From contig CACWXY010000012.1 of assembly GCA_902764915.1 (NCBI GenBank), positions 1 to 64,000 on the forward strand: a stretch of 64,000 nt of DNA. The letters run 5' to 3'. A program made the position numbers and the translations under genes. Source of the DNA: an uncultured Eubacteriales bacterium. GTDB taxonomy: Bacteria; Bacillota; Clostridia; Christensenellales; Aristaeellaceae. The notes beneath the pieces were generated by a model. That model ran no database searches and was not told the DNA's origin. It was given only the letters and a program-made list of their open reading frames with translations. Shown piece by piece: positions 1 to 8,244 of the stretch; position 1 is the first letter of the stretch; each line of letters opens with the position of its first letter.

Positions 1-33
1 GCTTGCCGCGGCAATCAGTTCATCCTTCTTCAC
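1..33 (-). CDS. 5' end of a gene running off the window
   Basis: Eleven codons are open from a GTG whose first base is 33, reading VKKDELIAAAS to the window edge. A GGGGAG ribosome site lies just upstream of that GTG, and a second in-frame GTG sits three codons earlier, too close to the ribosome site to be preferred. The gene follows the GH36 gene ending at 97 by 63 bases, so it may be the next gene of the same leftward operon. The product cannot be recognised from so little sequence. Confidence 0.45.
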   Translation of the reverse strand, partial: MKKDELIAAAS

Positions 34-96
34 TGAAATCACTCCCCTTTGCAGGAAGATTATATCAGCTCAGAATTAGATTGTCACCCACAAAAT

Positions 97-2067
97 TTAG
101 GCACACTCATTTTCAGATGTAATCTCTTCACACTCGCCGCCCATACTGTAATGCCCGTCCGAAGCCACAATAATCGGCCGGTCCATCATACGCTCAATCT
201 TTATAACTGTACCGGCATGCGGCGGAATCGCCGGCAGAGACAGGACGTCCTCTGCCTTCTGGTCCGTAAGGTATGTGCCCGAATAGAAATCGCAAACGAC
301 AAAACATGCATCGCTTTCAGTCAGCCCGTGCACGGAATCATCCATCATTCGGTCCAGTACATCGGAAAGTCGGAACTGGATTTTTTTCTCTTCTGTATCT
401 GACCAGTTGATAATGCACAGACAGTGGGCTCCCGTCTTTGGTATATATACATCCGCCGGTCCCGGAAACCTGTCCGGTGTCATGAACTGCAGAGGATGCA
501 CAACCGTATCCACTACCGGAAGAATATGCCGGATTTCCATCAGCCGATCGTCTCCGATAGCATCCAGCGGTTCCGTCTGACACATGATTCCGCCGCTCAT
601 AAACTGGTTGATCACGGAAGTCTTTACCTCGTCGTCCGTAAGCAGTCCATAGGTCAGCCGAAGTCCCCTGTCCATGGTTTCCCGTTTCCGGATCATCAGG
701 GCATCAGGGTCATTTGCCCACCAGGCATTCATATACGAGCGCATCAGGCTCTGTCGGATGGTGTACGGTGCGGTTTTCCCGTCCTTATTGATATTCGAAC
801 TCCACATGGAAAGGACATCCGAACCAGTGCGCTGTGCATCCACAAGCCCGATAATCGGATCATACAGTCCTCCGCACATCAGAAAGAACGCATCCTCGCC
901 CATGCCTTCCCGGATCGCGCATACCGCGCGATAATACGCCTGGGCCAGAGTTATATGCCGGTCTGCAAACGCCGCATCCTCGTAGATCACCGCGGCACGC
1001 GTGAAGTCCAGTTTGTGATAGGTAAAGCCCCAGTCCTCCGTAAAATGGCGGTAGAGTTCCCGGAAGTATCCATACGTCTCCGGGCACGTGATATCAAACA
1101 CATAATAGACTGTGTCATTCATTGGGAAAAGACAGGGCTGTCCCTGTCGGTCTCTGAGAATCCACTCCGGATGCGCCTTCCAGACTGTCGCCGTCGCATG
1201 CGCCACGAAAGGACTGGACCACAGTCCCGGGATCATGCCCGCTTCGCGGATTTCGTCCGCCAGCTGTCTCATGGGAAGAGGGAACCTGGCATTGGGCGTA
1301 CACTCGCCCAGTGTCATTTCCCAGCCTTCATCCACCTGGAATACTTCATAGGGGAGATGCCGCTCCTGAATCATGCGAAAATTCCGTGCAACATCCGCAT
1401 AGCTTACGGTAAGCCCGTAGTAGTACCAGGTGCAGAATACCGAAGGATGCCGGCGGTTGCGCGAACCATACCGCCGCGCTTTCTCCTCCGCAAACGCGTC
1501 CACAGCCGCCTGCACCTGATCCGTGACACAGATCTGCACCGTCTCTGTCCGCACGCTTTCCCGGGGATCCACGTCTCTTCCAAAGAGCACCCCGACAGTC
1601 ATCTTTTCCAGGTTTCCCGCCTGATCCAGGATCAGGCGGGTCTCCAGAAGCTGATCCCGCCCGGTCAGGAACGTGATCATCAGCGCATTTCCGTCTGCGT
1701 CCTCAACGACTGTCAGGTGATCGCTGAGAACCGTCTTCTGCCCGTCCGACGCCATACCCTCGCCATTTTCCACCATCACCGAGAGCACATCCGTCAGCCG
1801 CACATCCTGACACCCCAGCGTAAACACGCCCGGCAGATCATTCTTGTGCCGTCCGCTTCGATATACTGTATAAGGTCCTTCTCCCAAGCCGCAAACTTTC
1901 ATGTCCGAGGTTTCCCACAGCTGCACCCGCCGAAGGTACGCCGTCTTCCCGGTCAGGTTGTCAATCTGTGCATGGTATGTCATTCCATGCGCATCCGCCT
2001 GCTCCACAATAACGGTCGCTGAAAGCAGCGCCGATGCCTCGATGTGTATCTTTGGCTGAATCTGCAT
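97..2067 (-). CDS. GH36-type alpha-galactosidase (melibiase)
   Basis: This 656-residue protein is predicted to hydrolyse terminal alpha-galactosides from oligosaccharides. It has a beta-sandwich N-terminus (about 1-230) and a TIM barrel. The barrel carries the VDEGWE strand, a likely nucleophile Asp near residue 354 in HKLDFTR, and a likely acid/base Asp near 417 in RTGSDV, all as in clan GH-D enzymes. There is no signal peptide or membrane segment, so it should act in the cytoplasm. I chose the ATG at 2067 because GGAGGAGA lies 4-11 bases upstream; the longer open frame to 2169 runs into an intergenic hairpin. It is the last clear gene of the leftward operon. Substrate (raffinose type, galactomannan or other) cannot be told from sequence, and GH27/GH31-like activity is less likely. 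Confidence 0.85.
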   Translation of the reverse strand: MQIQPKIHIEASALLSATVIVEQADAHGMTYHAQIDNLTGKTAYLRRVQLWETSDMKVCGLGEGPYTVYRSGRHKNDLPGVFTLGCQDVRLTDVLSVMVENGEGMASDGQKTVLSDHLTVVEDADGNALMITFLTGRDQLLETRLILDQAGNLEKMTVGVLFGRDVDPRESVRTETVQICVTDQVQAAVDAFAEEKARRYGSRNRRHPSVFCTWYYYGLTVSYADVARNFRMIQERHLPYEVFQVDEGWEMTLGECTPNARFPLPMRQLADEIREAGMIPGLWSSPFVAHATATVWKAHPEWILRDRQGQPCLFPMNDTVYYVFDITCPETYGYFRELYRHFTEDWGFTYHKLDFTRAAVIYEDAAFADRHITLAQAYYRAVCAIREGMGEDAFFLMCGGLYDPIIGLVDAQRTGSDVLSMWSSNINKDGKTAPYTIRQSLMRSYMNAWWANDPDALMIRKRETMDRGLRLTYGLLTDDEVKTSVINQFMSGGIMCQTEPLDAIGDDRLMEIRHILPVVDTVVHPLQFMTPDRFPGPADVYIPKTGAHCLCIINWSDTEEKKIQFRLSDVLDRMMDDSVHGLTESDACFVVCDFYSGTYLTDQKAEDVLSLPAIPPHAGTVIKIERMMDRPIIVASDGHYSMGGECEEITSENECA

Positions 2068-2137
2068 CTGTCTCTCCTCCCGTATTCCAGTTCCCCGGTA
2101 TCGAAGGCCCTGCTTCTGCGGCTTTGTTCCTATACGA

Positions 2138-2183
2138 AGACACCGAAGCCCATGCCCGCATGCGGGCATACGCTTCGGTGTCT
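2138..2183 (-). terminator. Intercistronic hairpin between beta-helix and GH36 genes
   Basis: AGACACCGAAGC (2138-2149) pairs perfectly with GCTTCGGTGTCT (2172-2183), and an inner stem ATGCCCG/CGGGCAT is nested within it. No T-tract follows on the minus strand, so it is more likely an mRNA-stabilising or partial attenuating element than a full terminator. It separates the upstream genes of the operon from the distal GH36 gene. Confidence 0.6.
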
Positions 2184-2215
2184 CTTCCGTATCCTGTTTT
2201 TTCAGAATTCGTTTC

Positions 2216-4204
2216 TTACCAGACCGTCACCTGATCCGCCATTTCCGCAAACGGGCCGGGAATGACGGACAGTGCACGATGTGCACCGAGGAAATCCCTG
2301 TCAAAGGTGATCGGAGTGCCATCCGGATTCTCAAAGCACTCTTCCGGTTCAAACGCCTTGCCCAGGTTCTCCGTATGCATCAGCGGCACGGTAAAGTCCT
2401 TCAGATACTTGGCCAGATTGCTGCGCAGCACATAATGCCCATCCTTTATTTCCAGTGCGACACTCGCCTTGGCGCGCCTGTTCACCAGATGATTCTTTTC
2501 ATGCTTGCATACATCTGCGCCGCCCAGGTATACATTTCCATCCACCCACACTGGCAGATGTCCGAAGTGATACTGGGCCAGAGCGCCCATATCCGGCTCT
2601 TGGTCCATCATGAAGTGCGAGATCCACTCTTCATAGGTGGGGAAAATGTCAAAGCATCCGGTGCCGGCTACTTCATAGTCTGCATTCTGCGGTGTACGCT
2701 TCTTGTCCGTAACCGGATAAGCATGGACAAAAATATTGTTGTACACGCGGTCATCCCCGTGCAGAATGGTCATGAAACCCGCCACCTCCGTGCGATGACG
2801 GATATGGTACGGCGTATAGCGCGGTTCACGCTGTCCGTTGACCACGGAGTCCACGCCTGAGTTAATCAGACCGAAGGAACCCAGCATCAGATTGTGCATG
2901 ATTGCCAGACCTTCACTGGGCATGACCACAGAAACCTTGGACAGCAGTACATTGTTGTCGATCAGTGTCGGTCCATGGCCGACCTCGATAAACACGTCGC
3001 AGTTGAACATGGCACCCTGCGCATGGCCTGCGCCTTCCGGCTTGTGATTGTCGTGCATCAGGTTCTGTGAAATCCGCGCGCCCTGGGCCTGCCAGTCGCA
3101 CCATACGCCCATAATGCAGTGATGGATATGATTGCGCCGTATGATCACATCAATGGCAGCATGCAGCTTAATCCCTGCCGTCTCCGCGCCGCCCAGCTGC
3201 TGGGAATTGCACACATGATGGATATCACAGTCCTCGATAATGGAGAACACACCGCCCATGCGACCCACAATGCCGGTCTGCTCACAGTGATGCACTTCAC
3301 AACGGCGGATCACATGGCTGCCCACCTTTTCCTTCAGCCAGCCATGATACTGTCCGCGGCATACCGCGTCCCGTTCCATCTGTGTGGGACTCTTCACATG
3401 CCGGGTATAGAAGTACATGTCATTTTCCGGATCCCGGTACTTGCCCAGGGAAATGCCGCAGCAGCGGCTGTTGTACACTTCGCAGTCCTCGATCAGCCAG
3501 CCCCGGCTCCAGTGCGGTCCGATCATGCCGTCCTGATAGGCCGCCGGCGGCGCCCAGGTCGTAGCTGCATTCCGGATAACAAAGCCGTTGACAGCAATGT
3601 ATCCGATCCCGTTTTCCACCGGCATGAAGCAATTGCGCCGGACCAGGATTTCCACATGCTCCTTCTTCGGGTCCTTACCCTGGAAATTGGCATAGATCAC
3701 GGTCTTATCGCCGTCCTGCTCCGTATACCACTTGTAGGTGGATTCCTCCGGATTCCAGGCGCAGGGATCTGCTTCGCCCTTTTCGCACTCCTCCAGGGAC
3801 ACTGTCTCATACATCATCCGGTCATTGAGCACCACACAGCCCGTATGCCGCACCGTCGGCGCAAAGTACCAGTCGCCGCACACATAGGTGGTATAGGGGT
3901 TGTATGCTCCGAAAACACGGTTGTCGATGACAGTCCTGTACACCCTGTCATTGACGCGCTCCCACTGATCCGCCACTTCACTGCCGGTAATGATTGCGGC
4001 CTTCTTTTCGGATGCACGGTACACAATCGGTCTGCCTTCCTCGCCTGCGTGCCGCGGAATCACATGCTCCCGGTACTCGCCGGGCATGACCACGACCTCA
4101 TCTCCGGCCCGGGCAATGTCTGCCGCGTCCTGGATTCGCCGGAACGGCATGGCCTGACTTCCGTTCCCATCACGGGAAGCCTTTGCGTCCACATAGTAAA
4201 TCAT
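2216..4204 (-). CDS. Right-handed parallel beta-helix protein, probable carbohydrate-active enzyme
   Basis: The 662-residue product starts with a DUF1565-like N-terminus (IYYVDAKASRDGNGS, then a PGEYREHV turn). It continues as repeated beta-helix coils of the pectate-lyase/PbH1 type, for example the segments around EDCEVYNSRCCGISLG, RRCEVHHCEQTGIVG and EDCDIHHVCN. Such folds occur in polysaccharide lyases and in GH28, GH110 and GH141 glycosidases; I cannot assign one. No signal peptide is seen, which is odd for a beta-helix enzyme and suggests action on imported oligosaccharides. AGGAGG lies 8-13 bases before the ATG at 4204. It sits 14 bases downstream of the phosphoesterase gene in the same operon. 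Confidence 0.75.
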   Translation of the reverse strand: MIYYVDAKASRDGNGSQAMPFRRIQDAADIARAGDEVVVMPGEYREHVIPRHAGEEGRPIVYRASEKKAAIITGSEVADQWERVNDRVYRTVIDNRVFGAYNPYTTYVCGDWYFAPTVRHTGCVVLNDRMMYETVSLEECEKGEADPCAWNPEESTYKWYTEQDGDKTVIYANFQGKDPKKEHVEILVRRNCFMPVENGIGYIAVNGFVIRNAATTWAPPAAYQDGMIGPHWSRGWLIEDCEVYNSRCCGISLGKYRDPENDMYFYTRHVKSPTQMERDAVCRGQYHGWLKEKVGSHVIRRCEVHHCEQTGIVGRMGGVFSIIEDCDIHHVCNSQQLGGAETAGIKLHAAIDVIIRRNHIHHCIMGVWCDWQAQGARISQNLMHDNHKPEGAGHAQGAMFNCDVFIEVGHGPTLIDNNVLLSKVSVVMPSEGLAIMHNLMLGSFGLINSGVDSVVNGQREPRYTPYHIRHRTEVAGFMTILHGDDRVYNNIFVHAYPVTDKKRTPQNADYEVAGTGCFDIFPTYEEWISHFMMDQEPDMGALAQYHFGHLPVWVDGNVYLGGADVCKHEKNHLVNRRAKASVALEIKDGHYVLRSNLAKYLKDFTVPLMHTENLGKAFEPEECFENPDGTPITFDRDFLGAHRALSVIPGPFAEMADQVTVW

Positions 4205-4218
4205 GTTCTCTTCCTCCT

Positions 4219-4854
4219 CTACAGTCCCATTTTTCTCAGGATCCCATCCGTATCCACACCCGGATGAGTCACATAGAGCCGAATAATCTGTTCCGTAAGC
4301 TGCCTATCCAGTCGGTATTTCTTCGCGATCGCATCCCGCGTTTTTCCCTTCTGCAAATCGCGTACCACCTTTTCCACCGTTTCCCGCATGTCCCCCGCAG
4401 GCACAGGCTTCTCCTCCGCCAGCAGATCCCTGCGATGCACCTTCAGCGTACCGTGTCCCGTCTCCAGAAGCGCCAGCGTACACGGGAGATGAAACCTGCG
4501 CGGTCCGCAGCTGCCCGGGTTCAGGTAAAGAGCGGGGCCATCCCATACCTCTTCATACCGGTGCGAATGCCCGTAGACAAAGATGTCCGCCTGCGACGGC
4601 AGGTCTTTTCTGCGATGCGCCATCGCAATATGGCAGCCTGCGATCTCGCCTTCCCATACCAGCGGAAGGCCCCAGGCTCCGGGCGGATCCACGTTTCCGT
4701 ATACGGCGTGCACAGGGGCTATGCTTTCCAGTCGTTCCAGCACACCTTTCCCGCCCACATCGCCGGCATGCAGAATTACATCGCACCCGCACAGCGCCTG
4801 CATCGTTTCGTCGCGCATAAGCCCGTGCGTATCAGAAAGCACCCCGATGATCAT
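4219..4854 (-). CDS. YfcE/MJ0936-type metallophosphoesterase
   Basis: The 211-residue protein has the calcineurin-like metal site: D8 and H10 (SDTHG), D32 (HAGDVGG), N54 (GNVD), H80, and H96/H98 (GHSH). Family members hydrolyse phosphodiesters or phosphomonoesters with Mn2+ or similar ions. The catalytic domain ends near residue 155. About 55 further residues form a charged, probably helical tail that looks DNA-binding-like but matches no motif I can name. The start overlaps the stop of the upstream GH36 gene (ATGA at 4851-4854), so translation is coupled. A phosphoesterase inside a glycosidase operon is uncommon; release of phosphate from a phosphorylated sugar is one possible role. Confidence 0.85.
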   Translation of the reverse strand: MIIGVLSDTHGLMRDETMQALCGCDVILHAGDVGGKGVLERLESIAPVHAVYGNVDPPGAWGLPLVWEGEIAGCHIAMAHRRKDLPSQADIFVYGHSHRYEEVWDGPALYLNPGSCGPRRFHLPCTLALLETGHGTLKVHRRDLLAEEKPVPAGDMRETVEKVVRDLQKGKTRDAIAKKYRLDRQLTEQIIRLYVTHPGVDTDGILRKMGL

Positions 4855-6947
4855 GCTTCCTTCACCGTCCCCAGGATTCCCATGCCGTCATAGGGACGAA
4901 GACCTGAAAGATGGATTTCCGCATCGTCCACAGTCCAGACGATCCCGTCCCTGCAGACCACCTGTTCCGCCGAAAAGTGCGCCGGCACAGGCACGCACAT
5001 TTCATCTCCGCATTCCGCGAAGGTATGCACCGTCACAAGGCACTGTGTGTCCATCCTGCGCACCACAGCCTGCGCACCCGTCAGATGCCGCCAGGAGACT
5101 GGCTGCGGAGACAGGAACTCCGTTTCTCCGTCACGGATGACAGGGGCTGCAGCTCGATAGAAGTCCACGCATTCCCGGATAATCGCCCACTGCCATGGCG
5201 CTATATCCAGCACCTCGCCCGACAGGCACAGCCGTCCCAGCAGTCCTGCCGTCAGCTTGTAGTAAAGCATGCCCGCATCCTGTTCTCTGTGCAGGACCGC
5301 CCAGATCTGGCTCTGCCTCGGCAGAATCATACGGTGCATGGCTGCGGCAATCACCGGGATTTCCAGGCACTCATGTGCGTCCGAGAACGAAGCCATGGAT
5401 CCCAGTGCCATAAAGGAAGGCACGATCCGATGTCCACCGGACGAACAGACCTCCAGAACAATATCCGGAAGCGCTGTCCGGATTTCCCGGAAGAAGTCCT
5501 GTACGCCCTGGATATGCTGACGCAGTCCTTCCGACAGGCTCTCGCAGCCGTCCACTCCCAGGCCGATGGAATCATTGTAATCGATCTTCACATATCCGAT
5601 CCCGTGTGCTTTGAGGAAATCAATCAGTCTCTCCCGCGCATACTGCCGCACCTGCGCGTTACGGAAGTCCAGGTATCGCCGGTTTCCGGTCTGCAGCGGA
5701 ATCCCATCCCGCAGCAGCAGCCATTCCGTCTTTTCAAACAGCGGGTTCTGCCGCCCCACGGACTCGATTTCAAACCATATGCCGGGCGTCATTCCGCTCT
5801 TTCGAATATAGGCAAGCGTTTCGTCCAGTCCGGAGGGGAAGAGGAAGGGAGATACCTCCCAGCTGCCCACGGTGTCCCACCATGCATCGTCTTCCTTCTG
5901 CGCATACCAGCCGGCGTCAATGACAAAATACCGCAGCTGCAGTGGACGCACAGCATCCACGATCCGGCAGATCAGGTCCTCCCGCGGACAGCCCCAGGTC
6001 GTGCAGTACTCATTGAAGAGCACAGGAAGATCACGCTCGCTCTCCGGAATGCACAGCTGATCCTCCGCATGCCCCAGAAGCCGCTGTGAAACTGCATCAA
6101 AGCTTCCCTGTCCTGCGGTCAGTATGGCCTCCGGCGCTGTCAGACGCTCCCCTGGCGCCAGAGTTTTAGTCCATGACCCGAACTCCCGGTCCGCCAGTCC
6201 GCCATCCATGACCAGTCCGTCATCCCGGCGCCCTGTCTGCATCTGCCAGGAAGCCGCACCGGTGAGCTTTGCTGCCCATACCACATGCCGCGACTCATCC
6301 TCCACCGCCAGGAGCGGGAAAAAGCCGCGCACCGGCATGGACCCGATCTGTCCAAAGCGCTCGATTACCGCGCTCTGCCGCAGCCATGCGGGCTCTAGGT
6401 GCATGGCCTCCGGACGCAGGGCTTCCACATAGCCTTCCGCCGACCAGTTGGAGCGCAGGCGGTAGATCCGCATATGTCCGCATCCGTCATCTGCATCATA
6501 CGGACTGAGACCGCCCAGACAGAAGGAAGTGAGGAATTCCAGTGTCACGGGCATGTCACCAGTGTTCTCTGCCGTGGTCTGCACGGTCAGGTATCGGCTT
6601 TCCTCCCGATAGGTTACCGTATGCACCCACCGCATGCCACGCCCGTCCCTGAGCACGGTTTCAATAATCCGCGCACTCCCTTCCCTCTGCACCATCTGCT
6701 CTTCCAGACGCATGCCGTCCGTAGTCGCACTCCAGCGCATGGTGCGTCCCCCGGCATAACCGCCCGGGTACGCATCCCCGATAATCTTGGCCTGAATCAG
6801 GCTTTCCAGCCGGTCGTGCGCTTTCTCCGTAAGCCAGGTCTCTGTGCCCTTCGGAATCAGCTGCATGCCCAGCGTATGGTCCTCCTGCAGGTACCGGAGT
6901 ACCATGTCCCCCAGCACAAACTCGGAAAAAATGGACCGCATAGACAT
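4851..6947 (-). CDS. GH36 alpha-galactosidase
   Basis: The 698-residue protein has the standard GH36 layout: a beta-sandwich domain (about 1-290), a TIM barrel (about 290-610) with FVIDAGWY, and a small beta domain at the end. The likely nucleophile is D456 in VKIDYND and the acid/base is D523 in SFSDAHE. These motifs match bacterial melibiases that cut alpha-1,6-galactosides. There is no signal peptide. The ATG at 6947 is preceded by AAAGGGAG; a second ATG two codons later is also possible. It lies 11 bases after the AEC transporter gene. It and the 97-2067 enzyme are paralogues of different subgroups, so they probably split substrates. Confidence 0.9.
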   Translation of the reverse strand: MSMRSIFSEFVLGDMVLRYLQEDHTLGMQLIPKGTETWLTEKAHDRLESLIQAKIIGDAYPGGYAGGRTMRWSATTDGMRLEEQMVQREGSARIIETVLRDGRGMRWVHTVTYREESRYLTVQTTAENTGDMPVTLEFLTSFCLGGLSPYDADDGCGHMRIYRLRSNWSAEGYVEALRPEAMHLEPAWLRQSAVIERFGQIGSMPVRGFFPLLAVEDESRHVVWAAKLTGAASWQMQTGRRDDGLVMDGGLADREFGSWTKTLAPGERLTAPEAILTAGQGSFDAVSQRLLGHAEDQLCIPESERDLPVLFNEYCTTWGCPREDLICRIVDAVRPLQLRYFVIDAGWYAQKEDDAWWDTVGSWEVSPFLFPSGLDETLAYIRKSGMTPGIWFEIESVGRQNPLFEKTEWLLLRDGIPLQTGNRRYLDFRNAQVRQYARERLIDFLKAHGIGYVKIDYNDSIGLGVDGCESLSEGLRQHIQGVQDFFREIRTALPDIVLEVCSSGGHRIVPSFMALGSMASFSDAHECLEIPVIAAAMHRMILPRQSQIWAVLHREQDAGMLYYKLTAGLLGRLCLSGEVLDIAPWQWAIIRECVDFYRAAAPVIRDGETEFLSPQPVSWRHLTGAQAVVRRMDTQCLVTVHTFAECGDEMCVPVPAHFSAEQVVCRDGIVWTVDDAEIHLSGLRPYDGMGILGTVKEA

Positions 6948-6958
6948 TTCTCCCTTTC

Positions 6959-7876
6959 TTACAGTATCTTCTGACCAATATACAGTATCAGCGGCAATGT
7001 GGCTGCAAAGGCAATCGTGGACATCAGCACCCCATGCGCTCCCAGTTCCGGCGCCACATCATTGTCGATAGCAAACAGACTGGTCAGCGCCGCGCTGGGA
7101 CAGGCGAGATATACAAGAACGCAGAGCCTGGCCGTACTCTCCATGGGCAGCAGCCGCAGAAGGCCTATGCACAGAAGAGGGATCAGCAGATTGCGAATCA
7201 GCACCACCAGATAGGCTGCGCTTTCTGAAAAGATCGCCAGCAGACGGTTTTCCGACATCATGACGCCAATGATCATCAGTGACAGCGGTGTAATCATGGC
7301 GCCGATATTTCCCACCACAGTCTGAAGCGGCCCGGGAAAGTGCAGTCCCGTAAGCAGCATGACAAAGAGCACAGCGGTAGAAAGCATAGTAGGCGTAAGA
7401 AACGTACGGATCACAAACTTCTTCCCGGTAAAGAGCACCCACTGGACGGTGAAAAAGAGAAGATTAAACATAAGCACCGCTCCGGCACTGTAGAGAACGC
7501 CCATGGCGCCAAACAGCGCACTGCACAGGGGCAGTCCCAGAAATGAGCAGTTCGGATAGCTCACAAGGCTCGTAAACACGGTGCGGAAAGCCGGCGCCAC
7601 CGGATGCAGACGAAAGATCAGAAGACAGACAAGCGTGGTTCCCAGAAACACCGCCAGGAAAAGAAGAGACGCCATCAGAAGCGATCGCATTTCTTCCCCG
7701 GATACCTGCTGACTGCTCGCTGAAAGAATGGTAAAAGGCAGAATAAAGCGCGAACACAGATTGGTCAGATCCTTGCGCTGAGGCTTCCCGATTACTCCGG
7801 TCTTTCCCGCCAGGAAGCCGGCAGCCACATAGAGAAGAATCACCAGGATCTGTGAAAATACAAGCGACATCGACAT
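6959..7876 (-). CDS. AEC-family (auxin efflux carrier-like) transporter
   Basis: This 305-residue protein is almost entirely hydrophobic, with about ten membrane segments, and shows the AEC layout: an N-terminal GFLAGKTGVIG and repeated bundles of five helices with polar breaks (FLGLPLCSALFG, PLSLMIIGVMM). Characterised AEC proteins move small organic acids such as malate or malonate; the substrate here is unknown. The open frame extends upstream to 8257, but the ATG at 7876 has GGGAGG 9 bases before it and gives the usual family length. It is the first gene of the leftward operon, so it may export a fermentation acid or import a sugar acid. Confidence 0.85.
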   Translation of the reverse strand: MSMSLVFSQILVILLYVAAGFLAGKTGVIGKPQRKDLTNLCSRFILPFTILSASSQQVSGEEMRSLLMASLLFLAVFLGTTLVCLLIFRLHPVAPAFRTVFTSLVSYPNCSFLGLPLCSALFGAMGVLYSAGAVLMFNLLFFTVQWVLFTGKKFVIRTFLTPTMLSTAVLFVMLLTGLHFPGPLQTVVGNIGAMITPLSLMIIGVMMSENRLLAIFSESAAYLVVLIRNLLIPLLCIGLLRLLPMESTARLCVLVYLACPSAALTSLFAIDNDVAPELGAHGVLMSTIAFAATLPLILYIGQKIL

Positions 7877-7924
7877 AGGTGCGCCTCCCGCATGACAGGT
7901 GAGAAATTCCCACCAACAAGCAGG

Positions 7925-7953
7925 GTTATACCTGATTCGCGCACTTTGTTCAA
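7925..7953 (-). promoter_or_regulatory. Sigma-A-type promoter of the leftward glycosidase operon
   Basis: On the minus strand TTGAAC (7953-7948) is followed after 17 bases by TATAAC (7930-7925). It lies about 50 bases upstream of the AEC start codon. Direct repeats typical of an activator site lie 27 bases further upstream. Confidence 0.7.
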
Positions 7954-7980
7954 GACAGAACAGCGCATTTCTTCGAAATC

Positions 7981-8007
7981 GCAAAATGTCCGACAAAAAC
8001 AGCAAAA
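7981..8007. promoter_or_regulatory. Candidate AraC-type operator, 21-bp-spaced direct repeat
   Basis: GCAAAA occurs at 7981-7986 and again at 8002-8007, exactly 21 bp apart (two helical turns). On the minus strand this is TTTTGC, upstream of the promoter at 7925-7953. AraC-family proteins bind such tandem half sites, and an AraC-type regulator gene starts at 8245. The assignment is inference. Confidence 0.4.
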
Positions 8008-8068
8008 CCCGGCACAATACATGTATGCGCAGATGTCTGCTCCTCATGGCTTTGCCCTTGGTTGCTGG

Positions 8069-8097
8069 TTGACTTCTCTTTCCGAAATCGGTACAGT
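8069..8097 (+). promoter_or_regulatory. Promoter of the AraC-type regulator
   Basis: TTGACT (8069-8074), 17 bases, then TACAGT (8092-8097). The leader to the start codon at 8245 would be about 140 bases. The 7877-8244 gap between the divergent genes holds this promoter, the leftward promoter and the direct repeat; I see no gene in it. Confidence 0.6.
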
Positions 8098-8244
8098 ATG
8101 CACGTCTGTCTCGTGCACTGGTTTCATATGATTTCCGCGCTCCTGTGTGTCCGGAGCGCTTCATATACCTATCGGTCCGGGTATGTCTCCCCAGTGAGAA
8201 AAGCCGGATGCCGTCGTGGTTCTTCTTTTTGAAAGGAGCAGGCC

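Noticed and set aside
424-2022. Open frame of 532 codons on the plus strand
   Set aside because: Antisense shadow of the GH36 gene; no recognisable protein and no start signals.
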